DNA of 64,000 bases from Lampris incognitus (GCF_029633865.1 NC_079222.1:34247934-34311933); one strand, 5' to 3'; counted from the stretch's first letter, positions 33,978 through 44,959 are shown. Notes: generated by a model not told the origin, from the letters alone. Program-made: numbers and translations.

Positions 33978-34159
33978 TCAAAAGTTTCTGTGAGCGCAGT
34001 TGATGGCTACTGATTTATCCACATATCCTTCCATATATCTATATGCTAAACATGTCTAAATCTACATGAATAGTGTTATTTTCATTATTCTTTTTTGGCA
34101 CGGGATGTTTGAATTGAGTAGCAAAGATCATCGCCATCAAATAACATCTTGGGGACACC

Positions 34160-34265
34160 CATCCAGCCATTATCCAAACCGCTTATCCTGTTTTCAGGGT
34201 TGCGGGGATGCTGGAGCCTATCCCAGCAGTCACTGGGCGGCAGGCGGGGAGACACCTTGGAGGAC
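34160..34265 (-). mobile_element. SINE family 4 tail in DAB2 3' UTR
   Basis: Contains GCTTATCCTGTTTTCAGGG and AGTCACTGGGCGGCAGGCGG on the plus strand. Confidence 0.7.
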
Positions 34266-34686
34266 ATGCTACCACAAAATGCACAAGACAATCCAAATGA
34301 TCAACTTTTCTAACTCTGTCCCTGCACCCTCAAATCCTGCTCTGTAAAACCCTTACTTTAACGACACACTCCTACTATTGCTATAGCATTTTTTCTTCTT
34401 CTGTTCAATCAGATGTCTTACTATTTCAGAACACCACTGAATTCGATGTAAAATGAAATTCTATGCCACGATCTGCTGGAGGAATAAATATTGGATCAAG
34501 GCAGGATAGTGGACATGTCTTAAGATGTTAAGACTGATATTGTCTAATGAACAGAAAAAAATAAAACCGTACAGTTCTGGAGTTGCAATAGGGTTATAAT
34601 TTCTGGAAGGCTTTTATGATTGTTATATGCTTTGTGCTTGTAAAACCCTCTGATCTTTTTTTTTTCTTTTCCTGTTTTTGCCTTTG

Positions 34687-34692
34687 AATAAA
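34687..34692 (+). terminator. DAB2 polyadenylation signal
   Basis: AATAAA 710 bp after the stop, preceded by a T-rich run. An earlier AATAAA at 34485 is an alternative. Confidence 0.6.
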
Positions 34693-35299
34693 CAATTGCA
34701 ATTCAAAGTCCAATTTTCAATTATGAATATGGTTTAGCTATTTTCTTTTTAGGTCTGGGTGATGCTTAATCATTCATTTTTCTAGGGCTAGCAAGAGGTT
34801 CTCATGTTAAATTGACAAACCTAAAAGTTTATAAACCTTTACGATTATTCTTATCACCTAAACTGAATTAATATTCAGGTCGCTTACCCCTTCATAAGAT
34901 TGCCTGGGCGTGTTGATATATGGAATGACTAAAGCAAAACAAAAAAAACACAATTTTGTTGAACAATATATAACTCCTATAATAAAACCCCATAATTTTT
35001 TTCACTTCATCATCATCCTCGTCATCCTCATCCTCATCCTCATCAGTTCCGTAACCTATGGAGGTCGTAGGAGCACAGCTGAGGCCTCAACAAGAGGTTG
35101 AGTCATCATCGGTCTTTCAGACTTGGGCCGTTTTCAAGGGCAACGTGACGCCGGGCGCCATCTTCCAAGGACCAGAGGCACTGTTTACGAATTAGCTAGC
35201 ACTTTAGCCATTGACTTAGCCATATATTAGCGCTACATTTGCCTTTAGCCTTACCCTTACCTCACTGAGATGTTTAAAGAACGTGATCAATTTGCTCAC

Positions 35300-35370
35300 T
35301 GCTGTGAGCGAACCCGTACCGCCCGCACCGCAGGAGGCATCGCTAACCGCTCGACTAAAGGGCCAGACCC
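35300..35370 (-). mobile_element. SINE family 2 fragment
   Basis: Reverse complement gives CCTTTAGTCGAGCGGTTAGC, then GATGCCTCCTGCGGTGCGGG and a GGTTCGC B-box region. Confidence 0.55.
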
Positions 35371-35474
35371 GCCAGGCAGCGGCCAGCGTGTCTTCTTATG
35401 GATGCACGTTACACTACCCCCCCCTCCTTCGGGAAGCGCGTCCCCGCGCGTCTTCTTATCCATGCACGTTACAA

Positions 35475-35690
35475 TAGCAACAACAATAACAGAAATTAAC
35501 CAACCAAAGTGCATTAGAACAATAACATAGCAACAGCGATAACAGCAATTAACCAACCAAAGCGCATTAGAACAATAACATAGCAACAGCAATAACAGAA
35601 ATTAACCAACCAAAGTGCATTAGAACAATAACATAGCAACAACAATAACAGAAATTAACCAACCAAAGTGCATTAGAACAATATCATAGT
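35475..35690. repeat. 53-bp tandem repeat, 4 copies plus a distant partial
   Basis: The unit runs from AGCAACAGCAATAACAGAAA through CCAACCAAAGTGCATTAGAA to AACAT. A partial fifth copy at 35823-35870 lies beyond a SINE family 2 fragment, so the SINE probably inserted into the array. Confidence 0.9.
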
Positions 35691-35699
35691 GTAAACTAC

Positions 35700-35815
35700 T
35701 AATAAGATACGTTAGTCCCTAGCTAACGGGTCTGACCCTTTAGCCGAGCGGTTAGTGATGTCGCCTTGTGGTGCAGTCAACGCCATATCGAATCCCGCAC
35801 CGGGCAAGAAAATAA
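35700..35815 (+). mobile_element. SINE family 2 copy inside tandem array
   Basis: CCCTAGCTAACGGGTCTGAC, CCTTTAGCCGAGCGGTTAGT and a degraded B box (ATATCGAATCCCGC). Confidence 0.6.
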
Positions 35816-36032
35816 CCGGTTACAATAGCAACAGCAATAACAGAAATTAACCAATCGAAGTGCATTAGAATGTTGCTAGGCGCTACTGGCGGGTAACATG
35901 ACGCACACACTCGAGAGGAACAACGACAGCAGCATCCGTCAAGCTCGGTACTGGCCTACTCTATTCTTTTAGCGAGCAACACCAGTTAAGTGGCGATATT
36001 TAGAAGGCGCAAAACCACCATCAGAAAGACAA

Positions 36033-37172
36033 CCATGCCCCGAAGAGGAGGAAGAAGCCACCATCACCACCAAACCGAAAAAAAGAAAGTTTAGTGAAAA
36101 GTGGAGGTATGACGATTAAGGAGGTGCGAGAGGCTGGCTGGAGGATAACGCACAGGCCGTGATAATGAGTTGCTCCTTCTGTCGCCAGTATGCCAAAAAC
36201 CGTAGCAATTCATTTGTCATCGGTAACAAGATAACAAAGGTAGAAACCATCAGGGAGCACGAGACCTCCAGATGTCACATCACCTGAATGAAGGCCTCTC
36301 GGGCTCAGTCGGAGCCCGTCCTCGCAACATCCTCCGTAAAGGCGCCAATAGCCATGTCCGGGCAGCCCAGCATGAAAATCTCTCCGACTTCCAATGGACG
36401 TGCGAGTAAGTGAATTCAGTTGTCATCTCAAAATATCCTCATACAGCGTAAACAAAGTGCTGGCTGTAGCTAACGTTAGCCAGCTAGCAGTAGTATGTGA
36501 CACCTAGCTTGCACTAACGTTAGCTGTGTGCTAGCTTCAACACCATGAAACAGGTTAAAACTGATCGGCGTGTCCGCGGTGGTGTAGCGGTCTAAGCATC
36601 GGCTTTGTGTCGATGCGGTTGCCCACTGGGGATCGGGGGTTCGCGCCCCGGTCTCGTCAGATCCGACTATGGCCGGACCCGATGAAGCAGCAATAATTTG
36701 CAACGCTGTCTTCGGGAGGGGGGCGGAGTCGGCTTGTGTTCGTCACATGAATGCGTCTCTGGGTGTGTCGGAAAAAGCAGTGGTTCGGCCTGGAGTCGCC
36801 TTGTCACGGAAGTGGCGAGGCGTCTCCTTCCAGACTGCCGGCCGGAGAGGTGCAGTTGGCGAACGCATGCAGTACGAGGGTGGACGTCCGAACTAAAATA
36901 GGGATCGACTGGCCACTAAATTGGGAGGAAAAAAAGGGGGAAATCAGAAATAAATTTAAGAAAAAATCGATTGGCGGTCCAACCTCAACTCAGACACACT
37001 CTGGGATCTACTGATGGTGCAGCTGTCATTTCCCGAGATCAGGGAGTATGACCCAACCAGTGATGTTGATCTGTGGCACCAAGACTCTGTCAGGAGCAGG
37101 AGGCCAGACTTCGTGGACGGTGCAAAGAGAGTGGCTGCTGTAGAGTGAGAAGTAGTCTGGGACTAGGGACGG
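36033..37172 (+). pseudogene. hAT-family (ZNF862-like, TTF zinc finger) remnant, split by a SINE
   Basis: N-terminal part at about 36080-36408 reads KFSEKWRYDD, a stop, then AQAVIMSCSFCRQYAKNRSN, SFVIGN and REHETSRCH, matching the C-x2-C...H-x-C/H finger of ZNF862-like hAT proteins. It ends with a donor-like GTAAGT. A C-terminal piece at 37018-37152 reads FPEIREYDPTSDVDLWHQDS. In-frame stops (36114, 36282) show it is dead. The catalytic middle is missing. Confidence 0.6.
36567..36955 (+). mobile_element. tRNA-derived SINE family 3
   Basis: Head has GGTGGTGTAGCGGTCTAAGC and B box GGGTTCGCGCCCC; the body differs from family 1; tail GGCCACTAAATTGGGAGGAA. It sits between the two halves of the hAT remnant. 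Confidence 0.75.
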
Positions 37173-37480
37173 GCATGTGGGAGCACTCGAGTAGTTACAA
37201 TAACACTGCAAATAAAACATGAAATCATACTTGTAACATTTTATCATTTAACCATTGACTGATTTTACATAAAAATATTTTTGCTTCAAATCTGCACATT
37301 TTTAAAAGCTCTTATTCAACACAATACCTTATTCTCTCATTGATATGTACTGAAAACGTTTGTATGGCACAAAAAAGGCTACTGATTATTGTGGCCGGTA
37401 AAAAATATGCTCAGCCGGTAGATTTTTTCATCCACCAGTCCCCATGGCCGGTAAGCCAAAAAGTTAATTTCGGACTCTGC

Positions 37481-38250
37481 TTGAAGTGATTTCTGGTGTG
37501 GCAATGGACGGTGTAAGTGGTGCGGTGTCAGCGCGGACAGCCTCTGTATCAGGTGTTGCTGAAGCGGGAATTTGTGGCAGGTCGTCCTCAGATTTGTCCG
37601 GCGGGAGTTCATCAATTCGGATATGTAGTTGGTTCCTTGGAATGTTATTATGTAGCTGTTAGGCAGAGGGCTGGGCCCTCTACGCTTGCTAACCTGTCAA
37701 AACCACGTGCAGTCTGCACCCTGATGGTTTGACCTGGACTTAGGCGCCGGGCATTGCGGTCATGATATGCTTTCCCCCTCATCCTCTTTATTTTGTGATA
37801 GTGGCTTTCACATTAGTGTGGACGGCTGGCTGGAGCATGGCGTTGGCCACCGGTATGAATGTTCTGGTCCGCCTGGACAGACTGTGCTGAGAAAGAGAGG
37901 GGAGTCCATCACGGGGAATGTTGTGAGCATGGAGGAGAGCAGCTTGCATATCATGACCACAATGCCCGGTGCCTCCCAGCATTAAGTCCAGGTCAAAACG
38001 TCAGGGTGCAGACTGCACGTGGTTTTGGCAGGTTAGCAAGAGTAGAGGGCCCAGCCCCTTAGCCTAACAGCTATATAATAACATCCCAAGGAACCAACTA
38101 CGTCAGGAATCGGCGACACCTTCTCCGAGTTGATGAACCCCCACCGGCCATCTCTATGGACGACCTGCCACAAATCCCCGCTTCAGCAGCACCTGATACA
38201 GAAGCTGCACCACTCACACCATCCATTGCCTCACCAGAAATCGACTCAAG
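37481..38250. repeat. long inverted repeat made of two Gypsy pol tails
   Basis: Arms 37481-37770 and 37946-38250 are reverse complements with substitutions and small indels; the 175-bp loop is not paired. Each arm carries the same retrotransposon 3' coding end, facing outward. Confidence 0.85.
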
Positions 38251-38364
38251 TGATTCAGGTGGTAGACAAGCTGTGGTGACTCGCTCAGGAGGAGTCAGCC
38301 ACCCCAACCAGCGTTATTGTCATGACGTAGGCTTTGTCATTCGCAAAGTTGTCATCGAAAATTA
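38105..38364 (+). pseudogene. Ty3/Gypsy-type pol C-terminal remnant
   Basis: In one frame NRRHLLRVDEPPP, then an acidic/proline linker and VVTRSGGVSHPNQRY, and a stop (TAA 38362-38364). R-N-R-R-H-L and R-x-G-R-x-P-x-R-Y are typical of the post-integrase tail of Gypsy pol. Upstream integrase is absent; the mirrored copy on the minus strand (37490-37620) is frameshifted. Confidence 0.6.
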
Positions 38365-38689
38365 AGGGGTCGATGCGACGAAGCCCTTGAGCCATTATCC
38401 CACTTCTGACACCATGTAACGTGCCTATAAACTCCACAGAACACCAATTAAGTTTTACACACTCGAACTGCTTTAATCACCCTTCCATGCTAAATTACAA
38501 CTGAGGTCGCTACTTCCATATGTCATAAGTACTCGCCTGTAATTTAAAGTAACCACACCATAACTCTACAGGTTTATATGCTATATTGAGAGGGAGAGAG
38601 TTATTCAAGCATGGTCTGATGCATCCTTTGGGCCCGGGAACCACGGCCCTGCCCGGAGCTGTGCCCGAGAATGAAACACCTAGGGGGCG

Positions 38690-39022
38690 TTCTGACAGGG
38701 CACGGAAGCTGGACAGGCTAAGCTAACTTCTAGCCCATGCAGACCGGCAATTCCGGCAGTCATCCTGGCTGGCGTTTGCTCTCTTGGACAGGGGATTTTT
38801 TATTTTTTATTTTTTTTTGATACATTGGACATATGTGTTTTTGTAGTTGGTTTTAGTTTTTGTAGTTTTTTTGTAGTTTGGATATGGGTTTTTGTACGTT
38901 TTGGATATGTGTTTTTGTCTTTGTGTTGCACTCCTGTGGACTGGGGGAGACGGTATTTCGTTTCCTTTCATACATGCAAATACATGAAATGAAATGACAA
39001 ATAAATGTTCCTGATTCCTGAA
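38690..39022 (+). mobile_element. retroposon with ATTCCTG tail
   Basis: Shares GGCTAAGCTAAC, CATGCAGACCGGCAATTCC and the 3' end AATAAATGTTCCTGATTCCTGA with the copy in DAB2 intron 4. Confidence 0.65.
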
Positions 39023-39059
39023 ATGTCCCAGACCTCTAAAACTGTTAATCTTAGTGCTC

Positions 39060-39295
39060 TGTGGTACACCCTGATCCATCTCATCTCTCATCTCATCTTC
39101 AGCCGCTTCTCCGGGGTCGGGCCGCTGTGGCAGCAAGCTAAGTAGGGTACTCCAGACGCCCTCCAGCTTCTCCTGGGGGATCCCAAGGCATTCCCAGGCC
39201 AGACTGGACATGTAGGCCCTCCAGCGAGTTCTGGGTCTACCCCGGGGTCTCCTCCCAGTTGGCCATGCCTGGTAAACCTCCATCCATTGTACCAT
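39060..39295 (-). pseudogene. LINE ORF2 C-terminal remnant
   Basis: Minus strand reads PRGRPRTRWRAYMSSLAWE then CLGIPQEKLEG and LLPQRPDPGEA, the basic G-R-P-R-x-R-W tail of a teleost non-LTR element. The RT part is absent. Confidence 0.6.
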
Positions 39296-39498
39296 ATTAT
39301 TACATTTTTGTCGATGGCAATTGGTCTTGAATGGGTCTTTTAAATCCTGTTAGCTCTGTCAGTATATGTTAAATGTAAGGTGACATATTGCAGCTGAACA
39401 GATTACTAGGTGTTTTTATATTTATTTTTTTGCTACAGCCATTGTGTGGCATCCACTTCTTCTCTGACAGCAGACCTCACCTAGCCTGTAAATAAGCA

Positions 39499-40075
39499 AC
39501 CCGGTCTCACCAATCTGCATATAAATAACACGATATTACACTTTGCGTGCGATGCATATGCCAAAATCCAATTTTGCGTGCAGATGATACGCCAGTCCTT
39601 TCCTTTCCCTTTTGTGGAGAGCTGATGCTTCCAAATACCACGCATCAGTTTGAACGGTCATGACGTCACCAGCGAGGCTCAGTTCACCAGAAGCGCGAGC
39701 ATCCACAATCAAGTTAGCGTTAGGGTCAGGGTCAGGGTCAGGGTCAAGGTCAAGGTTAATAAAATAACTAAAATACTACCGTTAATACCATGATTTAATT
39801 ACAAAAAAAGAAGAAGAAGATTGTTTCCCTTACTTACCTGCTTGTGGATGTCCGCGCATCAGGTGTACTGGGCGAACTGAGCCTCGTGGGCGAACTGAGC
39901 CTCGCTGGTGACGTCATGACCGTCCAAGGTGATGCGTGGTATTTGGACGCATCAGCTCTCCACAGAAGCTAATGGAAAGGATTGGCGTATCATCTGACAC
40001 AAAACTGGATGCATTGCACGCAATGTGAAAGCTCAACATCGTGTTATTTGTACGCAGATTGGTGAGGCCGGGCTC
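39499..40075. mobile_element. MULE-like foldback element, 9-bp target duplication
   Basis: Long inverted ends of about 190 bp (left from ACCCGGTCTCACCAATCTGC, right its complement) and AAATAAGCA on both sides (39490-39498 and 40076-40084). 577 bp. Its middle has a GGGTCA array (39722-39760). No transposase. Confidence 0.8.
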
Positions 40076-40203
40076 AAATAAGCAGGCAAAACAGCTACAC
40101 ATGCACCCAGATAAGGTTTTCACCCCTAATGTCGGTGAGTGATCGATAGAAGATGGACAGTGGTGAAGGGAAGAGTTGGGTGGGATACTCACAGAAATAT
40201 TGT

Positions 40204-40521
40204 GGGCCTCATTCATCAATCGTTCGTTCGTACGTACAAATTTGTTCTTACAAATCCATGGAATTTGTTTAGCTCTCAAGATTGTCTGACAGGTAGAAGC
40301 AAAGCCTGATGGTTATTTGTAATTCCTTCCCCCGACATCTATTGTCTACCTCTTGCAACGATCAATCACCCAGGCTTGCACATCAGTGTTAGCCAGTCGG
40401 TGTCTAAATTCAGGGGTTACCCAGGTTCTACACTGGCCTCTGACACAGACTTCAGGGCTAAACAATCCCATGGGTGTGTAAGAACAAATTTGTATAGACG
40501 GACGATTGATGAATGAGGCCC
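40204..40521. mobile_element. MITE, GGGCCTCATTCAT ends
   Basis: Ends GGGCCTCATTCATCAATCGT and ACGATTGATGAATGAGGCCC; flanks AATATTGT and AATATTGC, an 8-bp duplication with one difference. 318 bp; the inverted region continues with ACAAATTTGTTCTTAC. Confidence 0.8.
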
Positions 40522-41069
40522 AATATTGCTAAATTAGGCAGGCAGTGCTAGCAATTTTTGATCAATGGCAACCTCAAAGCCCATAGGAGTCCACCCCAAC
40601 ACTTAAATACATTATGACAACCAATATTCCAACTCACTGGAGAGATACATCTAGAAGATACAAAAAACCCCCCAAAACATTGCCTCTCAATACATCAAGC
40701 ACTTTAACGTGACTGGTAATACATCAAAGCAGAGTTATTTTTTTTTAAATAACGTAATTTTTATTTTTTGCTTTTGATAATGCACACGTTTCCCTGCCGA
40801 GAAAGAGAAGGCACCAATGCAGTGTGAATCGTATTTATATCCATTTCTTATTTTATAGTAAAATAGGACGGAGCATTTGGCTAACGAGACCAAAAAGTAT
40901 TGGCCATGTTTCTACAGGCAGAAACCCCGACTGGACCCAGTACTATGTCGCTCTAGACATCTCCAGGGAAGGACCAAATGTGTTACACAGTGTTGAGTCA
41001 TCGTAGTAATGGGGCGTTAAGGAAACTTTTGGTTCTTTATAGTAGTGTCGGAGGAAAGAAGGCTGCCGA

Positions 41070-41405
41070 AGGCCAGGAAAGGGGCTGTAATAATTCCTAT
41101 AAGGAAGCCTGGGAAGGGTCCATCTAAGCCCCCTATTTAGGGGCCAATACCCCTTACATCGACTGTTTTACAAGATCATGGAGAGAATGGTTGCTTAGCA
41201 GTTGGCATTTTATAGACCACAGAGGAATATTAACGCATTACCAAAGTGGGTTTAGGAAAGGAAGAGGAACTCTGGATCCTATTGTAGGTTTAGCAAATGA
41301 GATTAGAAAAGCACAGGTTAATACAGAGTCATAGTGGTATTTCTTGGTGTTCAGAAAGTCTATGATATGATGTGGAAAGATGGACTCACGATAAAGTTAA
41401 AGTTG
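41070..41405 (+). pseudogene. degenerate LINE reverse transcriptase (RT palm start)
   Basis: Readable blocks: VIIPIRKPGKGPSKPPI, then after a frameshift HRGILTHYQSGFRKGRGTLD and ANEIRKAQVNTES. These are RT motifs 1-2 of a Jockey-like non-LTR element. Several stops; catalytic YxDD is not present. Confidence 0.65.
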
Positions 41406-41599
41406 ATGGGTCCGGGCATTAACGGTAGCTGACAAACTGCCTTGACATAAATCTGACCAGAGTTGTTCATCATGTTCAGATCTGATTCCCATCTCGCTCT
41501 AGATTTGTGCAGACCTGGCTTTGGGCACTCATTCAGCAATGAGGAGTACATTTTAGAAATACATGTTTCCCTCATGAAGCAGTTTCTCCACATCAGTAA

Positions 41600-42730
41600 G
41601 TACAGGTAGTCATTCCCAGGGCCCAGGTTGGTTAAGAAAAAAAAATCTTAACTAAAGATAGCAGAAGAATGTCTTGTTGGACAAGTCATACTTATTCTTC
41701 AGTTGTACAAAGGACACGAGAAGTCAAATTTTGTAGTAGTTTTCCAAATGCTCGATCCCTTTGTGATGCCAAGTCTCCAGAATCTTGGGTATGAGTTCAT
41801 TTTGTCTCAGAGGTGTTTTTGGTGACAGTCCAATTTTCAGTCCAAGACTTCCATGAGTCTCACAGCATATTTTAATCAAATGCTTTAAAATAGGATTGAC
41901 ACACACCATCCACTTTTAATCTGTCTTTGAGGGTGATGACCGACATGGTTTACGGCTTGAGTTTTCATTCCCCAACCCTCCTTATACACTATATCCCCAG
42001 CCTCAGTGCATCACATGCAGGGTAGCAAGGTGCTGCTTTGGTCTCGGGCCCTATTCAGGTTTACCGCCTTGCTGGCCAGTTCACTGGATCAGCGCAAATG
42101 TGTTTTCAAACTATGACACAGCTAAACAGCTAAACTGCTTGACGAATCAAAGCTGTGTTTCTTATGCAGTAAAAATGTATTTATGGTATTGATGCTGATC
42201 TTGAAACTTCTGTAAAATGTCTCTGTACGCACCTACTACACAGTTTGCTGATTACAAATGTTCTTAAACAATTCTGTTGCCCTTTGTCAAGTTAAATTTC
42301 AGATCACAAATACGGAGAATACTAAGTCTATCTCGTCCAACAATCCTTGGACAAACCTCAGAACCTCCACCTCAAGTGGTGTCCTGTCTGGTGATAACCT
42401 CATCAGAAAATAAACAGTGTCCTAGCACCGCCCACCTCCAGGTCTTCTTGGAACCCATACTTCCACTCTATATGGGTTTTAAAGAGAGGACATGAAGGGT
42501 AAATGGTAATAAACATCACGAGGATCTTATGTGGCTCATAATTAAATTCCCATTTTCTTTGTGATCAAACTCATGTGGCCTCTATATTTCCACATCTGTT
42601 GATCCATTGCTCACTATACATTTCATATCAGTTAAATTATACTGCTGTGAACACTGACTTGGATTAATTTGCTCAGTTGCTGATAATCCAAAATGCCATG
42701 TTTAGTGTTGTAATAACTCTAAATGTTTTC
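41600..42730. other. intergenic DNA, no recognisable feature
   Basis: No gene, repeat array or familiar element seen. 41597-41620 begins with GTACAGGTAGTC, vaguely like the Tigger end, without a partner. Confidence 0.5.
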
Positions 42731-42737
42731 TACCTCT

Positions 42738-42786
42738 AGATAGTATTTCCACCCATATGCAAATCATATGGGTGGAAATACTATCT
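42738..42786. repeat. perfect 22-bp hairpin, 5-base loop
   Basis: AGATAGTATTTCCACCCATATG, loop CAAAT, exact complement. The loop is too short and the stem too short for a typical pre-miRNA. Confidence 0.95.
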
Positions 42787-42974
42787 ATGTGAACTGATGA
42801 GCAAATGCTGAGACAGCCATTCACACCATTTAAGAGTGGGTAGCGTGCTTTTCAACAAACAATGGAAACTGTCATTAGTAAGTGACCATATAGTGTCAAC
42901 TGTGTAGGGATGATATTGAAAACAGTGATATATTGTGGTAACAAATTAATGTAGCTCATGTTGTACATTATGAT

Positions 42975-43715
42975 TAGCGAGCAGCAGTATGGTTTCATGC
43001 CACGAGAGAGTATCTGTTTGTATCTGTACTGTACAGATGCGATGTTTGCTTTGAGAATGTTGATGGAGAAGTATGGAGAAGGTCAGAAGGAGTTACATTG
43101 TGTCTTTGTGGATTTAGAGAAAGCATACGACAGGGTTCCGAGAGAGGAGGTGTGGTATTGTATGAGGAGGTCAGGAGTTGCAGAGAAGTATGTAGGAGTG
43201 GTGCAGGATATGTATGAGGGAAGTGTGACAATGGTGAGGTGTGCGGTTGGAATGACAGATGGGTTCAAGGTGGAGGTGGGATTACATCAAGGATCGGCTC
43301 TGAGCCCTTTCTTGTTTGCAATGGTGATGGGCAGGTTGACGGACAAGATCGGTCTGCCGATGACCTTGTCTCCGATTCTGTTTGTGATGTTCATGGACAG
43401 GATCTCAAGGCGCAGCCAAGGTGAGGAGTGTGTCCCATTTTGGGAACCTCAGAATTGCATCTCTACTCTTCTCAGGCGATGCGGTTTTGTTGGCTTCATC
43501 AGAACACAACCTCCAGCACGCACTGGGGTGGTTTGCAGTGGCGTGTGAAATGGCCAGGATGAGAGTCAGCACCTCCAAGTCTGAGGCTATGGTTCTCTAC
43601 TGGAAAATGATGGATTGCTCCCTCCAGGTTGGGGATGAGTTGTTTCTTCAAGTGAAGGAGTTCAAGTATCTCGGGGTCTTTTTCACAAGTGAGGGTAGGA
43701 TGGCCCGTTCAGCTT
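42975..43715 (+). pseudogene. chimeric LINE reverse transcriptase remnant
   Basis: The first half (to about 43345) is RTE-type: QQYGFMPRES, CVFVDLEKAYDRVPREEVWY (catalytic Asp block A), GLHQGSALSPFLF (block B). A second block-B end then follows, LSPILFVMFMDRISRRSQGE, and after a frameshift near 43435 a different RT family: FGNLRIASLLFSGDAVLLAS. The catalytic FADD is FSGD, so it is dead. The C-terminal part reaches VKEFKYLGVFFTSEGRM. Confidence 0.75.
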
Positions 43716-44500
43716 TGCAGAGAACCTCACTGAGGGATTGCGGCATGGCGAGGCAAACATGCTGGTGCAACCGCTCCGGCATGAGCCCCTGCAGGAAAAC
43801 ATGGAGGGCCAGCTCCTCTTGGACGGCTGTGCTGAACTGCTGGTAACCATGTTGGGCGTGCAGCTGCACATCTATGGCTAAGGTGCCCAGGCTCTCCCCT
43901 TGTTAGCGGTGGTGGCTGGCTAGCTGCTCCCTGCTCTAGTCAGTGAAGGGACACTGCCCGGATTGCCTCTCCAGCGCCATGGTCAGGGCCTGGAGGTCCC
44001 ACTGCTCCACCAGGGCAAGGTCGAGGAGCACCTGCAATCCAACACCAGGGCGAGGTGAATGGCAGCTTCTTCTTTGCTCCATCCACCGTGACATGCCGCT
44101 ATTTGGACTTGCGAGAGGTTCAGCTCTAGCTGTGTCATCCCGTTGTACTTGGGCAGCTTGGCTGGTGTTCTATGTGCAACTGCGGGGTGTGGCAGGCTGG
44201 GCGTGGGGACCAGTTGTGGTGGTTCGTTTGCAGCAGCCCTCCTGGTCGCTAGGGGGTGGCTGGTGGCGGCGGGCAGAAGGCGTTTCCCTCTATTGGCACT
44301 TCTGGCCTCTAGTGGGTGGTGGGGCCGCGGTGCACTGGAGCCATCATGGTGGGCTGGAAAACTACCTTTTTTGGTAGGCTCCGTCCTTTACATGCCAAGT
44401 TTTCCAAGCGCCAACGGTTCCGCTCAATGTCTCCTTCTAATATCTGGATCGCTTTCTCCATTCTTCAGCCTAAAATGGTCGGATCCACTTCTGACACCAA
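43716..44500 (-). pseudogene. Gypsy-type gag remnant with primer-binding site
   Basis: Minus strand has QEELALHVFLQGLMPERLHQ then CLAMPQSLSE, the gag helical domain of a Ty3/Gypsy element. Upstream, TTGGTGTCAGAAGT (44487-44500) directly abuts the LTR end, as a primer-binding site does. Joined at about 43716 to the LINE remnant on the other strand; stops are frequent. Confidence 0.6.
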
Positions 44501-44627
44501 TGTGGTGAGCTAGTGTGGGAGGAGGCGTCATGAGGCAGAGATCTGAGATTTATGCCAATCCCCGTGCTCCATACACTGCTCGGCCCGGGAAATGCTCCCA
44601 GCTGCCACACCGCCAGCCCCCTCCCCC

Positions 44628-44661
<34 letters not shown>

Positions 44662-44849
44662 TTGTCCCGGTTACATAAACACAGAGAACCACACAACTCA
44701 AATACAACGATCAAAACACGAACACCCCATCACCAAAACAACGATTTCAACTAGAACTAACAGTCCCATGAGCCCTTGCGCTCCAGCAGCGCAGAACTGC
44801 AGACAGTCAGAGCGACCACCCCTTCCTATCACTACAATACAATGTTACA
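44501..44849 (-). mobile_element. 5' LTR of the Gypsy remnant
   Basis: Minus strand begins TGTAACATTGTATTG and ends AGCTCACCACA next to the primer-binding site; 349 bp with TGT...ACA ends. Contains a (GT)n run (44637-44660). The 3' LTR was not found. Confidence 0.65.
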
Positions 44850-44959
44850 ATGAGACGCTTTAATCCAAAGCGACGTACATCTGGGAATTAATACAGCACA
44901 AGCAATGATGTACTTAGGACTCAAGTAAGTGCCAAAAAAACTAGGTTCAAGTGCGATAC

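Larger units (their letters stand above)
33978..34710 (+). other. dab2: DAB2 3' untranslated region
   Basis: Follows the stop to the polyadenylation signal. Holds a reverse SINE family 4 tail (34160-34265). End inferred from the signal. Confidence 0.7.

Noticed and set aside
42738-42786. microRNA precursor
   Set aside because: A 22-bp perfect stem with a 5-base loop is too small for a pre-miRNA and has no flanking stem.
43943-44508. Two overlapping plus-strand frames of 120-144 codons
   Set aside because: They are antisense to the Gypsy gag and 5' region read on minus; they are Trp/Gly-rich shadows without motifs.
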